Shown here in pieces: positions 13,679 to 21,219 of a DNA stretch of 26,630 bases. Position numbers and translations under genes: made by a program. The stretch spans positions 1-26,630 of the forward strand of contig JANPLZ010000102.1 in the NCBI GenBank assembly GCA_031422555.1, given 5' to 3'. Source of the DNA: JANNAT01 sp031422555. Lineage in GTDB: Bacteria > Pseudomonadota > Alphaproteobacteria > Rhodobacterales > Rhodobacteraceae. The notes below the pieces were generated by a model. The model was not told the DNA's origin, did no database searches, and was given only the letters and a program-made list of their open reading frames with translations. Position 1 is the first letter of the stretch; every line of letters starts with the position of its first letter.

Positions 13679-14077
13679 CTAATAAGTTTGCGCCAACTGT
13701 TCCAGATCCGTCGCCCGCGCCAACGTTACCCGCGCCATGCAGCCATAAAACAACAACGGCTGCGCTGATCCGCCCTGCATCATATAGGCTTCGGCCGCAC
13801 AGGCGGCATCGCGATACGCGATCCATGACCGCTGGGCGTTGCGCAAATTCAGCACCGCACCTTGTTCGTCCACTGGCAAATCGGCGTCGATCTTGGTCAT
13901 CAATATCATCGCCAAAGCGTAGGCCGCGTTCAAACCGTCATCCGCCGTTTGCCAATCTTGCTGGGCGCACAGGTTCATGTCCTGTTGGGTTTCGACAAAC
14001 GCGCAGTCCACCTCTTGCGCCTGCGCCGCGACCGCCGCCATCAGCACAACGCCGCAAACCGCCAGCCGCCGGATCAC
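13679..14077 (-). CDS. LprI/DUF1311-family periplasmic protein
   Basis: Protein of 132 residues with a GTG start at 14077 that overlaps the upstream gene stop (GTGA). A signal peptide (MIRRLAVCGVVLMAAVAAQA, cleavage around residue 20) is followed by the DUF1311 pattern. That pattern shows paired Cys (C25, C37), TADDGLNAAYALAM, LRNAQRSWIAYRDAACAAEA (78-97) and a final CMARVTLARATDLEQL. Family members named LprI or YecT are small secreted proteins, some reported as lysozyme inhibitors; a precise role here is unknown. Four cysteines (25, 37, 93, 113) suggest two disulfides. It is probably co-transcribed with the small gene upstream. Confidence 0.88.
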   Translation of the reverse strand: MIRRLAVCGVVLMAAVAAQAQEVDCAFVETQQDMNLCAQQDWQTADDGLNAAYALAMILMTKIDADLPVDEQGAVLNLRNAQRSWIAYRDAACAAEAYMMQGGSAQPLLFYGCMARVTLARATDLEQLAQTY

Positions 14078-14382
14078 GACTTTTGCACTTTGCGGCTAAG
14101 GCGGCGCAGGTTGGCCTTGGTCTTGCGCCCGACCGGCCGCATCGCGGCCAGCGCCATATCGGGCAGGCTGCCCCCCGCGATGGCCGACCGCATCACCGCT
14201 GTCGCCGCATCCGCCCCGGCTTGCAGTTTCTCGGCCAGCATCCGGTCATTTTCCGCCTGCCCCATCGGCCACATGCCCGCCATGCCCGCCACCCGCAAAC
14301 CGATCACAACTTGCGCTTCGGCCATGATCTTGCTGGCCGCCATCGCGGGGTGAATAAAATCGAAAACCGTATAAAATCGCAT
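14074..14382 (-). CDS. Small conserved Rhodobacteraceae protein (often mislabelled 'antifreeze protein')
   Basis: Protein of 102 residues from the ATG at 14382 (AGGGGC upstream). An in-frame extension upstream exists but lacks a ribosome site and is unlike the family start. The sequence has KIMAEAQVVIGLRVAGMAGMWP, a central ENDRMLAEKLQAGADAATAV and a basic tail (VGRKTKANLRRLSRKVQKS). From memory this matches a short family common in Rhodobacteraceae that databases call antifreeze protein without support. The amphipathic Ala/Met helices resemble phasin-like polypeptides more than ice-binding folds, but that is inference. Its stop overlaps the DUF1311 gene start. It is divergent from pyrC. Confidence 0.78.
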   Translation of the reverse strand: MRFYTVFDFIHPAMAASKIMAEAQVVIGLRVAGMAGMWPMGQAENDRMLAEKLQAGADAATAVMRSAIAGGSLPDMALAAMRPVGRKTKANLRRLSRKVQKS

Positions 14383-14492
14383 GATAGCCCCTGACTTTGA
14401 AACACGCTGCACCTGCACCCGCACCCATACAGCATGCCTGCAATCATGCCCGGGCAAAAGGCAATAAACCGCCTTCGGCAAAAATCCGGCAC

Positions 14493-14530
14493 GCAGCCAC
14501 TGGCAAGGCGCGCAGGCACTGGCAAGGCAC
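14493..14530. repeat. 19-bp tandem direct repeat in the pyrC leader
   Basis: Two adjacent 19-base copies (14493-14511 and 14512-14530) share CACTGGCAAGGC and differ at two positions. They end 24 bases before the pyrC ATG, inside the likely 5' leader or promoter. Confidence 0.6.
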
Positions 14531-14554
14531 GGGGCTTTGCGCTACCCAACAGCC

Positions 14555-15598
14555 ATGACAGATCAGATCACCATCACCCGGCCCGATGATTGGCACCTGC
14601 ATTTGCGCGATGGCGCGATGCTGCGCGGGGTGTTGCCCGAAACCACCCGACACTTTGCCCGCGCCCTGATCATGCCCAATCTGGTGCCCCCGGTGGTGAC
14701 CGCCGCCGATGCCATGGCTTACCGCGACCGCATTCTGGCAGCGCTGCCGGAGGGCGCGGTGTTTCAGCCGATGATGACGCTGTATCTGACCGAAACCACC
14801 GATCCCGCCGACGTGGCCGCAGCCCATTCCAGCGGTTTGATTAGCGCGGTTAAACTGTATCCCGCCGGGGCCACCACCAATTCGCACGCCGGTGTGCGCG
14901 ATCTGGACAAAGTGCTGCCAGTGCTGGAGAAAATGGCTGAAATCGGCTTGCCTTTGTGCACCCACGGCGAGGTGACCGATCCTGCGGTCGATATTTTTGA
15001 CCGCGAGGCAGTGTTCATTGACACCGTGCTTGATCCGCTGCGCCGCCGCCTGCCTACCTTGCGCGTGGTGATGGAGCATATTACCACCGAGCAAGGCGTG
15101 GCCTATGCGCAGACCGGCGGCAACACCCTTGCCGCGACGATCACCACGCATCATCTGGTTTTGAACCGCAATCACATTCTGGCGGGCGGCATCCGGCCGC
15201 ATTATTACTGCCTGCCGGTGGCCAAGCGCGAAAAACACCGCGCGGCTTTGGTGACGGCGGCCACATCCGGGGCGGCGGCGTTCTTTTTGGGCACCGACTC
15301 CGCGCCCCACACCGACGCGCTGAAAGAGCAGGCCTGCGGCTGTGCCGGCTGCTTTACCGCATCCAACACCCTGCCGATTTTGGCCCAGATCTTTGACGAT
15401 CACACAGCGCTTGACCGGTTGGAGGCGTTTTGTTCCACCAATGGGGCTGCGTTTTACGGCGTGGCACGCAACACTGGCCGCTTGCATCTGGTCAAACACA
15501 AAGCCGCGCAAACCTGTCCCGACAAGATTTTTACCGAAAGCGGCCCGGTCACCGTGTTCGACCCCGGTTTTGCGGTATATTGGCACGTCGCACCCTGA
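14555..15598 (+). CDS. pyrC: Dihydroorotase, class II (E. coli PyrC type)
   Basis: Zinc amidohydrolase that cyclises N-carbamoyl-aspartate to dihydroorotate, the third step of pyrimidine synthesis, in the cytoplasm. The 347-residue length fits E. coli-type PyrC. All metal and catalytic residues are visible: HLHLRD (H14, H16), the carboxylated Lys in AVKLYPAGATTN (K100), THGEV (H137), EHITTE (H175) and LGTDSAPH with the catalytic Asp (D248). The cysteine-rich EQACGCAGCFTA typical of this class follows. The ATG at 14555 gives the normal N-terminus (ITRPDDWHLHLRDG close behind); the ribosome site is weak. pyrE lies 118 bases downstream, a usual arrangement in Rhodobacteraceae. Confidence 0.97.
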   Translation: MTDQITITRPDDWHLHLRDGAMLRGVLPETTRHFARALIMPNLVPPVVTAADAMAYRDRILAALPEGAVFQPMMTLYLTETTDPADVAAAHSSGLISAVKLYPAGATTNSHAGVRDLDKVLPVLEKMAEIGLPLCTHGEVTDPAVDIFDREAVFIDTVLDPLRRRLPTLRVVMEHITTEQGVAYAQTGGNTLAATITTHHLVLNRNHILAGGIRPHYYCLPVAKREKHRAALVTAATSGAAAFFLGTDSAPHTDALKEQACGCAGCFTASNTLPILAQIFDDHTALDRLEAFCSTNGAAFYGVARNTGRLHLVKHKAAQTCPDKIFTESGPVTVFDPGFAVYWHVAP

Positions 15599-15656
15599 CG
15601 CTTTATTTTGGCGCAAAAACTCGCGCCGAAGGCACATTGGGCATCGACCGAACGCT

Positions 15657-15688
15657 CTGCGGGGGATATCTGCGGGGGATAGTTGACA
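15657..15688 (+). promoter_or_regulatory. 13-bp tandem repeat followed by TTGACA upstream of pyrE
   Basis: CTGCGGGGGATAT (15657-15669) is repeated as CTGCGGGGGATAG (15670-15682) and is directly followed by a perfect -35-like TTGACA at 15683-15688. A matching -10 is not evident 17 bases on, and the pyrE ATG is only 28 bases beyond, so the promoter reading is uncertain. The repeats could instead be an operator or an upstream activator site. Confidence 0.4.
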
Positions 15689-15716
15689 AACAGATGAAGC
15701 CTGCAGAAAGCGCGTG

Positions 15717-16397
15717 ATGATCCCCAGCTCGTTCCCCCCCGCCACCGAGATTGCCCGCCTGACCGCGCGTGCCCTGTTGGACATCAAGGCGGTGCATTTT
15801 AACGCCGACACCCCGTTTACGCTGGCCTCGGGGTTGCCTTCGCCCACCTATATTGATTGTCGCAAACTGATCAGCCATCCGCGCCTGCGGTCTGTGTTGA
15901 TGGATTTCATGGCCATCACCGTGATGCGCGATGCCGGGTTTGAGGCGTTCGACAATATTGCGGGGGGCGAAACCGCGGGCATTCCCTTTGCCGCACTGGT
16001 GGCCGAACGCATGGCGCTGCCGATGTCTTATGTGCGCAAAAAGCCCAAAGGATACGGGCGCAACGCCCGCATCGAGGGGGATATGACCCCCGGTCAGCGC
16101 GTGTTGCTGGTTGAAGATCTGACCACCGACGGCGGCAGCAAGCTGTCGTTTGTTGATGCCATCCGCGACACCGGGGCGGTTTGCGCCCATACGGCAGTTA
16201 TTTTCAATTACGGCATATTCCCCGAAACCACCCAGCGGCTGGCCGATCACGGCATAGCCTTGCACCATCTTTGCACGTGGTGGGATGTTCTGGCCGAAGC
16301 CCGCGCGATGGGCAGCTTTGACGCCGCCACCTTGGCCGAGGTTGAGGTGTTCTTGCACGATCCGCGCGGCTGGCAAGCGGCCCGCGGCGCAAAATAA
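15717..16397 (+). CDS. pyrE: Orotate phosphoribosyltransferase
   Basis: Transfers the phosphoribosyl group of PRPP to orotate to form OMP, the fifth step of pyrimidine synthesis. The 226-residue protein has the PRPP-binding motif VLLVEDLTTDGGSK (129-142). It also has substrate-binding segments TLASGLPSPTYIDCRKLIS, FDNIAGGETAGIPFAALVAERM and SYVRKKPKGYGRNARIEG. The C-terminal CTWWDVLAEA segment is characteristic of alphaproteobacterial PyrE. The ATG at 15717 gives the family start (MIPSSFPP); the GTG directly before it is the less likely alternative. It is downstream of pyrC and probably linked in function, although repeats and a -35-like element between them may give it a separate promoter. 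Confidence 0.96.
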   Translation: MIPSSFPPATEIARLTARALLDIKAVHFNADTPFTLASGLPSPTYIDCRKLISHPRLRSVLMDFMAITVMRDAGFEAFDNIAGGETAGIPFAALVAERMALPMSYVRKKPKGYGRNARIEGDMTPGQRVLLVEDLTTDGGSKLSFVDAIRDTGAVCAHTAVIFNYGIFPETTQRLADHGIALHHLCTWWDVLAEARAMGSFDAATLAEVEVFLHDPRGWQAARGAK

Positions 16398-16632
16398 ACG
16401 CCCCTATCCCTGTGCACGGCCTTGTGGATGACTTGGGGGTAATAGTGCCCCGAATCGCAAAAATAGTATAGTCTCGCTGAAACCCTCCTACATCTGGTAG
16501 GCCGCACCCGCACCTGCACGGTCCGATTGGCCAAACCTTTTGCTTATCCCCAGACTTGCCCCGGCCTTGCCGACCCCCCCGAATTGGCGCTAGGCAGATG
16601 CCAGCCCGCCGTAAGCCCCGCCCGAGGATCCG

Positions 16633-18135
16633 ATGAACGAAATCGCCACCCTGCGCCAAGTGCTGCCCGCCGTCGGCCCAGAATCCGATGCCCTGCCCCA
16701 TAACATCGAGGCTGAACAGCAACTCTTGGGCGCGATCCTGACCAACAACGACGTCTATGACCGCATCGCCGCCCTCGTAAAGCCCGAGCATTTCTTTGAT
16801 CCGGTGCATCAACGCATCTTTGAACGCGCCGCCGCCCGTATTCAGAAAAACGCGCTGGCGTCACCGGTGACGCTGAAGCCGTTCTTTGACGATGATGCGG
16901 GCCTGAAGGAACTGGGCGGCCCGGCCTATCTGGTGCGGCTGGCGGGGGCGGCCATTTCCGCCTACGCCGCGCGCGACTATGCGCAGATGATCTACGATCT
17001 GGCCGTGCGCCGCGAGTTGATCGCCTTGGGCCGCGATATTTCCGCCAAGGCCGCCAAAGTGGAAATCCATTCCGAACCGCGCGAGCAGATCATCGAGGCT
17101 GAACAGCGGCTTTACAAACTGGGCGAACAAGGTGTCGCCGAGCGCGGCTTTCAGTCGTTCCTCAAGGCCGTCACCGATGCGGTCAACATGGCCAACGCCG
17201 CCTATCAGCGCGACGGCGGGCTGGCGGGCATCTCTACCGGCCTGATTGATCTGGACAAGAAACTGGGCGGCCTGCATCCGTCAGATTTGCTGATCCTTGC
17301 CGGTCGCCCGTCGATGGGCAAAACCTCGCTGGCCACCAACATCGCCTTTAACATCGCAAAGGCTTACAAGCGCGGCATCACCCACGAAGGCATTGAAGGG
17401 GCTGTCGAAGGCGGCGTGGTCGGGTTTTTCTCGCTGGAGATGAGTGCGGAACAACTGGCGGCGCGGATCTTGTCCGAAGCGTCCGAAGTGCCTTCCGAAC
17501 AAATCCGGCGCGGCGATATGACCGAAGCCGAATTTCGCCGCTTTGTCGAAGCCGCCAAGGCGCTGGAATCCTGCCCTTTGTATATCGACGACACGCCCGC
17601 CCTGCCGATCAGTCAGGTCGCCGCCCGCGCCCGCCGCTTGAAACGCACGCATGGGCTGGATTTGCTGATCATCGACTATCTGCAACTGCTGAAAGGCACG
17701 TCCAAGGAAAACCGGGTGCAAGAGGTGTCTGAAATCACCCAAGCCCTGAAGGCCATCGCCAAAGAGTTGAACATCCCCGTGGTGGCGCTGTCGCAGCTGT
17801 CGCGCCAAGTCGAGTCGCGCGAAGACAAACGCCCGCAACTTTCCGATCTGCGCGAATCCGGCTCGATTGAACAAGATGCCGATGTGGTGATGTTCGTTTA
17901 CCGTGATGAATATTACAAAGAACGCGAAAAGCCGGGCGATCACGAGTTGGACAAGATGGCGCAGTGGCAATCGGTGATGGAACAGGTGCATGGCAAGGCC
18001 GAGGTGATCATCGGCAAACAGCGGCACGGCCCGATCGGATCGGTCGAACTGTCGTTTGAGGGCCGCTTCACCCGCTTTGGCAATCTGGCCCGCCAATGGC
18101 AAGGCTCTGGTCCGCGCGATGATGTCGGGTTCTGA
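16633..18135 (+). CDS. dnaB: Replicative DNA helicase DnaB
   Basis: Hexameric 5'-3' helicase of the replication fork. The protein has 500 residues, starting at 16633 with GAGGATCCG just before the ATG. The N-terminal domain (LPHNIEAEQQLLGAIL, then VKPEHFFDPVHQRIFE) interacts with primase. The RecA-like motor has Walker A GRPSMGKTS (224-232), Walker B LLIIDYLQLL (344-353), VALSQLSRQVE and LRESGSIEQDADVVMF. A Gly/Glu-rich insertion (about 248-261) between motor elements makes it slightly longer than the E. coli protein. The 235-base region upstream carries no recognisable gene; it has an AT-rich TATAGT segment and a TTATCCCCA, but nothing I would call confidently. Confidence 0.97.
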   Translation: MNEIATLRQVLPAVGPESDALPHNIEAEQQLLGAILTNNDVYDRIAALVKPEHFFDPVHQRIFERAAARIQKNALASPVTLKPFFDDDAGLKELGGPAYLVRLAGAAISAYAARDYAQMIYDLAVRRELIALGRDISAKAAKVEIHSEPREQIIEAEQRLYKLGEQGVAERGFQSFLKAVTDAVNMANAAYQRDGGLAGISTGLIDLDKKLGGLHPSDLLILAGRPSMGKTSLATNIAFNIAKAYKRGITHEGIEGAVEGGVVGFFSLEMSAEQLAARILSEASEVPSEQIRRGDMTEAEFRRFVEAAKALESCPLYIDDTPALPISQVAARARRLKRTHGLDLLIIDYLQLLKGTSKENRVQEVSEITQALKAIAKELNIPVVALSQLSRQVESREDKRPQLSDLRESGSIEQDADVVMFVYRDEYYKEREKPGDHELDKMAQWQSVMEQVHGKAEVIIGKQRHGPIGSVELSFEGRFTRFGNLARQWQGSGPRDDVGF

Positions 18136-18150
18136 AACGCCTGCCCGCCG

Positions 18151-18190
18151 TTTCATTTTGGCTTAAATACTCACACAATCGCGGCTCCGC
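18151..18190. repeat. Intergenic motif TTTCAT-N7-TAAATA plus GC hairpin, copy 1
   Basis: TTTCAT at 18151-18156 and TAAATA at 18164-18169 are exactly 7 bases apart, followed by a small GC hairpin (GCGGCTCCGC, 18181-18190). A second copy with the same spacing occurs at 26444. It sits just after the dnaB stop. Confidence 0.5.
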
Positions 18191-18222
18191 GCGCCGCCTT
18201 GCAGGACATGCCCGCGACAGCC

Positions 18223-18257
18223 GCGCTCGCAAGGGGCTCAATGCCCCGCGCGAGCGC
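18223..18257. repeat. Strong GC-rich hairpin between dnaB and alr
   Basis: GCGCTCGC (18223-18230) pairs perfectly with GCGAGCGC (18250-18257); inside, GGGGC pairs with GCCCC around a TCAAT loop, with a 2x2 internal mismatch. No T-run follows. It could end or stabilise the dnaB message, or be part of the alr leader, whose ATG is 58 bases on. Confidence 0.6.
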
Positions 18258-18315
18258 CCGCCGGTGCCAATATTCCCCCTTGACCCCACGCGCGCAGCCT
18301 TTCAAAACCCAAATC

Positions 18316-19365
18316 ATGTCAACAGCAACCCTGACCATTGATCTTGATGCCATCGCCGCAAATTGGCGCGCTTTGGACAAAGCCAGCGCTTCCGGTGTGC
18401 AAACCGCCGCGGTGGTCAAAGCCAACGCTTATGGTCTGGGCTTGCCGCGGGTGGCGCGCGCATTGGCGGGGGCTGGCGCGCGGCGGTTTTTTGTGGCCGT
18501 AGCCGAAGAAGGTGCCGCCTTGCGTCAGGTGCTTGGCCCCGGCCCGCAGATTTACATCCTGTCGGGTCACATGGCGGGCGACACCGAAATGATCGGTGAT
18601 CTTGACCTGACGCCGATCCTGAACGCGCTGGATCAAATCACCCGGCATCTCGAAGCTTTGCCCGGCACGCCCTTTGGCGTGCAACTGGACAGCGGCATGA
18701 ACCGTTTGGGCATGGAAGAGGCCGAATGGGACGCCGTCGCGCCTTATGTGCTGGAGGCGGGCCCAGATTTGCTGATGTCGCATCTGGCCTGCGCCGATGA
18801 TCCCGATCACGCGCTGAACGACACCCAACTGGCCACGTTTCTTGCGATGACCGATGGCACGGGGGTGGCGCGCAGTCTGGCCGCCACCGGGGGCATTCTG
18901 CTGGGGCCGAAATATCACTTCGATCTGACCCGCCCCGGCATCGGCCTTTACGGGGGCCGCCCGTATGAGGCTGCGCGCCATGTCGTGTCGCTGGCGCTGC
19001 CGCTGATCCAGTGCCGCGATGTAGCACCCGGCGAAACCGTTGGTTATGCCTGCACATGGGAGGCCGAAGTGCCCTCGGTGGTGGCCACCTTGTCGGGTGG
19101 CTACGCCGATGGGTTGCCGCGCACCTTGTCCAACAACGCGGTGCTGTGGGATGGCGATACGCCCTGCCCGCTGATCGGGCGGGTGTCGATGGATCTGATC
19201 ACCGCCGATATCAGCCATCTGGCGCAGATCCCGCGCAGTCTGGATATTCTGGGGCCGAACCAGAACTTTGACGATCTGGCCGATATCGCAGGCACTATCG
19301 GCTATGAGATTCTGACCGCCCTTGGCGCGCGCTATACCCGCCGCTATCAAGAGGGCGCGACGTGA
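18316..19365 (+). CDS. alr: Alanine racemase
   Basis: PLP enzyme interconverting L- and D-alanine, supplying D-alanine for peptidoglycan. The 349-residue protein begins at the ATG at 18316, which gives the standard N-terminus (TLTIDLDAIAANWRAL); no clear ribosome site is visible. The PLP lysine is in AVVKANAYGLG (K35), and the catalytic tyrosine is in ETVGYACTW (Y244). DSGMNRLGM and the substrate-site segment LIGRVSMDLI (Met near 292) are present. RPGIGLYGG supports the fold. It overlaps the next gene by GTGA, which ties alr to an MlaE-type permease, a link I recall from Rhodobacteraceae gene order. Confidence 0.96.
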   Translation: MSTATLTIDLDAIAANWRALDKASASGVQTAAVVKANAYGLGLPRVARALAGAGARRFFVAVAEEGAALRQVLGPGPQIYILSGHMAGDTEMIGDLDLTPILNALDQITRHLEALPGTPFGVQLDSGMNRLGMEEAEWDAVAPYVLEAGPDLLMSHLACADDPDHALNDTQLATFLAMTDGTGVARSLAATGGILLGPKYHFDLTRPGIGLYGGRPYEAARHVVSLALPLIQCRDVAPGETVGYACTWEAEVPSVVATLSGGYADGLPRTLSNNAVLWDGDTPCPLIGRVSMDLITADISHLAQIPRSLDILGPNQNFDDLADIAGTIGYEILTALGARYTRRYQEGAT

Positions 19366-20180
19366 CACCCGCAGGTGCTCTGGCAGGCGCTTTGGCCGGC
19401 GCTCTGGCAGGCGTTCTGGCCAGCATCGGCCGCCCGCCGCTGGCCGCATTGGCCAGTTTGGGGCGTCTTGCGATTTATGCCGGTCAAACCATGGTGCATA
19501 TCGCGCGCCCGCCGTTTTATGGCCGCGAGTTTGCCAGCGCCTTGTTGCACGTCGGCTGGTTGTCGCTGCCCGTGGTGGGGCTGACGGCGATTTTCACCGG
19601 CGGCGCGCTGGCCTTGCAAATCTACGCCGGTGGCCAACGGTTTTCAGCCGAAGCCGTGGTGCCGCAGATCGTGGCCATCGGCATGGTGCGCGAACTTGGG
19701 CCCGTGCTGGTTGGGCTGATGATTGCGGCCCGGGTAACCTCCAGCATCGCCGCCGAAATCGCCACGATGAAAGTCACCGAACAAATCGACGCGCTGGTGA
19801 CGCTTTCTACTAATCCGGTGCAATATCTGACGGTGCCGCGGGTGCTGGCGGGGGTTTTGTGCGTGCCGTTGCTGGTGGGGATTGGCGATGTCATCGGGGT
19901 GATGGGCGGGTTTTTGGTGGGCACCGAACAACTGGGCTTCAACCGCGCGACCTATATCCAGAACACCGTCGATTTTCTGGAAACGCCGGATGTGATCTCG
20001 TCGCTGGTCAAGGGCGCTGTGTTCGGCTTTATCGCCACGCTGGTCGGTTGTTATCACGGCATGGCGTCGGGGCGCGGCGCGCAAGGCGTGGGCGCGGCCA
20101 CCAAAACCGCCGTCGCCTCGGCGTCGATCCTGATCCTGGCTGCGAATTTCGTGCTGACCTCGGTGATGTTCGGCACATGA
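19362..20180 (+). CDS. mlaE: MlaE-family ABC transporter permease
   Basis: Inner-membrane permease of an MCE-type lipid transport system that maintains outer-membrane lipid asymmetry. The 272-residue protein has a GTG start overlapping the alr stop. The MlaE/YrbE signature IGMVRELGPVLVGLMIAARVTSSIAAEIATMKVTEQIDAL spans about residues 105-145, followed by three further hydrophobic segments. The first residues consist of a repeated ALAG motif encoded by four 12-bp units. The ATPase gene follows by ATGA overlap. No MlaD (MCE) or MlaB (STAS) gene is adjacent, so these must be elsewhere or absent. The family assignment is firm; the gene name is by homology. Confidence 0.92.
   Translation: MTPAGALAGALAGALAGVLASIGRPPLAALASLGRLAIYAGQTMVHIARPPFYGREFASALLHVGWLSLPVVGLTAIFTGGALALQIYAGGQRFSAEAVVPQIVAIGMVRELGPVLVGLMIAARVTSSIAAEIATMKVTEQIDALVTLSTNPVQYLTVPRVLAGVLCVPLLVGIGDVIGVMGGFLVGTEQLGFNRATYIQNTVDFLETPDVISSLVKGAVFGFIATLVGCYHGMASGRGAQGVGAATKTAVASASILILAANFVLTSVMFGT
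19377..19424 (+). repeat. Four degenerate 12-bp coding repeats at the mlaE N-terminus
   Basis: Units GCTCTGGCAGGC, GCTTTGGCCGGC, GCTCTGGCAGGC and GTTCTGGCCAGC encode ALAG-ALAG-ALAG-VLAS. Units 1 and 3 are identical. The period is a multiple of three, so copy-number changes keep the frame. Confidence 0.8.
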
Positions 20181-20923
20181 TCACCTTAACCGGCGTCACC
20201 AAAACCTTTGGGGCCAACGCGGTGTTGCGCGGGGTCAACCTGACCATTGAACGCGGCCAAAGCATGGTGGTGATCGGCGGGTCCGGCACGGGAAAATCGG
20301 TGTTGCTGAAATCCATCCTTGGGCTGGTGCGCCCCGATGGCGGCACCATCACGCTGGACGGCCAAGACGTGACGCGCGCCGACCGCGAAGCGTTTCTAGC
20401 CCGGTTCGGCATGTTGTTCCAAGGCGGTGCGCTGTTTGACAGCCTGAAGGTTTGGGAAAACGTGGCCTTCCGGTTGATGCGCGGCGCAGCGGCGCTGCCA
20501 AAGGCGCAAGCCCGCGAAATCGCCATCGAAAAGCTGCGCCGCGTCGGGTTGAAACCGGAAACCGCCGATATGTTGCCGGCCGAATTGTCGGGCGGCATGC
20601 AAAAGCGTGTGGGCCTTGCCCGCGCCATCGCTGCCCAGCCCGAGATCATCTTTTTTGACGAACCGACCACCGGACTTGACCCGATCATGGCCGGGGTGAT
20701 CAACGAGCTGATCCGCGAGATCGTGGTTGAAATGGGGGCCACCGCGATGACCATCACCCATGACATGACCTCGGTGCGCGCCATCGCCGACCGGGTGGCG
20801 ATGCTGCACGCAGGTGTGATCCAATGGACCGGGCCGGTGGCGCAGATGGACGCCAGCCCCGACCCCTATCTGCAGCAATTCATCCATGGCCGCGCAGAAG
20901 GGCCTATCGCGTCGGTGCGCTGA
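20177..20923 (+). CDS. mlaF: MlaF-type ABC transporter ATP-binding protein
   Basis: Cytoplasmic ATPase that powers the MlaE permease. The 248-residue protein shows Walker A GGSGTGKS (34-41), the MlaF-typical MLFQGGALFDSLKVWENVAF in the Q-loop region, signature LSGGMQKR (137-144), Walker B IIFFDEPTTGLD (157-168) and the H-loop TITHDM (H195). The ATG overlaps the mlaE stop (ATGA), so the two are translationally coupled. The C-terminal tail (about 225-248) is short. The 296 bases after the stop contain no gene, only a promoter-like region near 21113-21157. Confidence 0.94.
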   Translation: MITLTGVTKTFGANAVLRGVNLTIERGQSMVVIGGSGTGKSVLLKSILGLVRPDGGTITLDGQDVTRADREAFLARFGMLFQGGALFDSLKVWENVAFRLMRGAAALPKAQAREIAIEKLRRVGLKPETADMLPAELSGGMQKRVGLARAIAAQPEIIFFDEPTTGLDPIMAGVINELIREIVVEMGATAMTITHDMTSVRAIADRVAMLHAGVIQWTGPVAQMDASPDPYLQQFIHGRAEGPIASVR

Positions 20924-21112
20924 CCCCGCCGTAAGGCACTGGGCGCAGGCGGCAAAAGCGTGCCGCTCCAAGGCCCGTTGGCAATCGGGCGCAGCGGTTC
21001 ATCCGGCCAGATCGTCGCGCCGATTGCATCACCCGTAAAACATTCCCCCGCGCGGCGCGCCCCTTTTCAACCCCCGGCTGCACCATTGTTTCCACTTTGG
21101 CAACAACGTCAG

Positions 21113-21157
21113 TTATCCACTTGTTTTCAGGCTATAATTTCCTTCAAGTTAAGGAAA
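21113..21157 (+). promoter_or_regulatory. Promoter-like -10 with flanking DnaA-box-like sequence and hairpin
   Basis: A perfect TATAAT at 21133-21138 stands out from the GC-rich surroundings. Upstream at 21113-21121 is TTATCCACT, one base from the DnaA-box consensus; directly overlapping the -10 end is a 7-bp inverted repeat TTTCCTT-CAAGTT-AAGGAAA (21138-21157 region). No convincing -35 is found at 16-18 bases. It probably serves the interrupted gene starting at 21220, with the inverted repeat as a possible operator. Confidence 0.45.
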
Positions 21158-21219
21158 CTGTTTGCAAAAGCCCGGCCATGTGAAAAAGCTGGCAACCGGG
21201 ATTGGTGGGAAGCGGTGTG

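Noticed and set aside
14444..15847. Minus-strand open frame of 467 codons opposite pyrC
   Set aside because: pyrC on the plus strand has all catalytic motifs; the antisense frame shows no domain and is a composition artefact.
16471..16476. TATAGT upstream of dnaB as a promoter -10 box
   Set aside because: No acceptable -35 at 16-18 bases; the nearest TTGGGG is about 30 bases away.
16398..16632. DnaA-box-like sequences (TTATCCCCA, TGTGGATGA) upstream of dnaB, as a possible replication origin
   Set aside because: Matches are imperfect and scattered, no AT-rich unwinding region or dnaA/parAB/hemE context is present.
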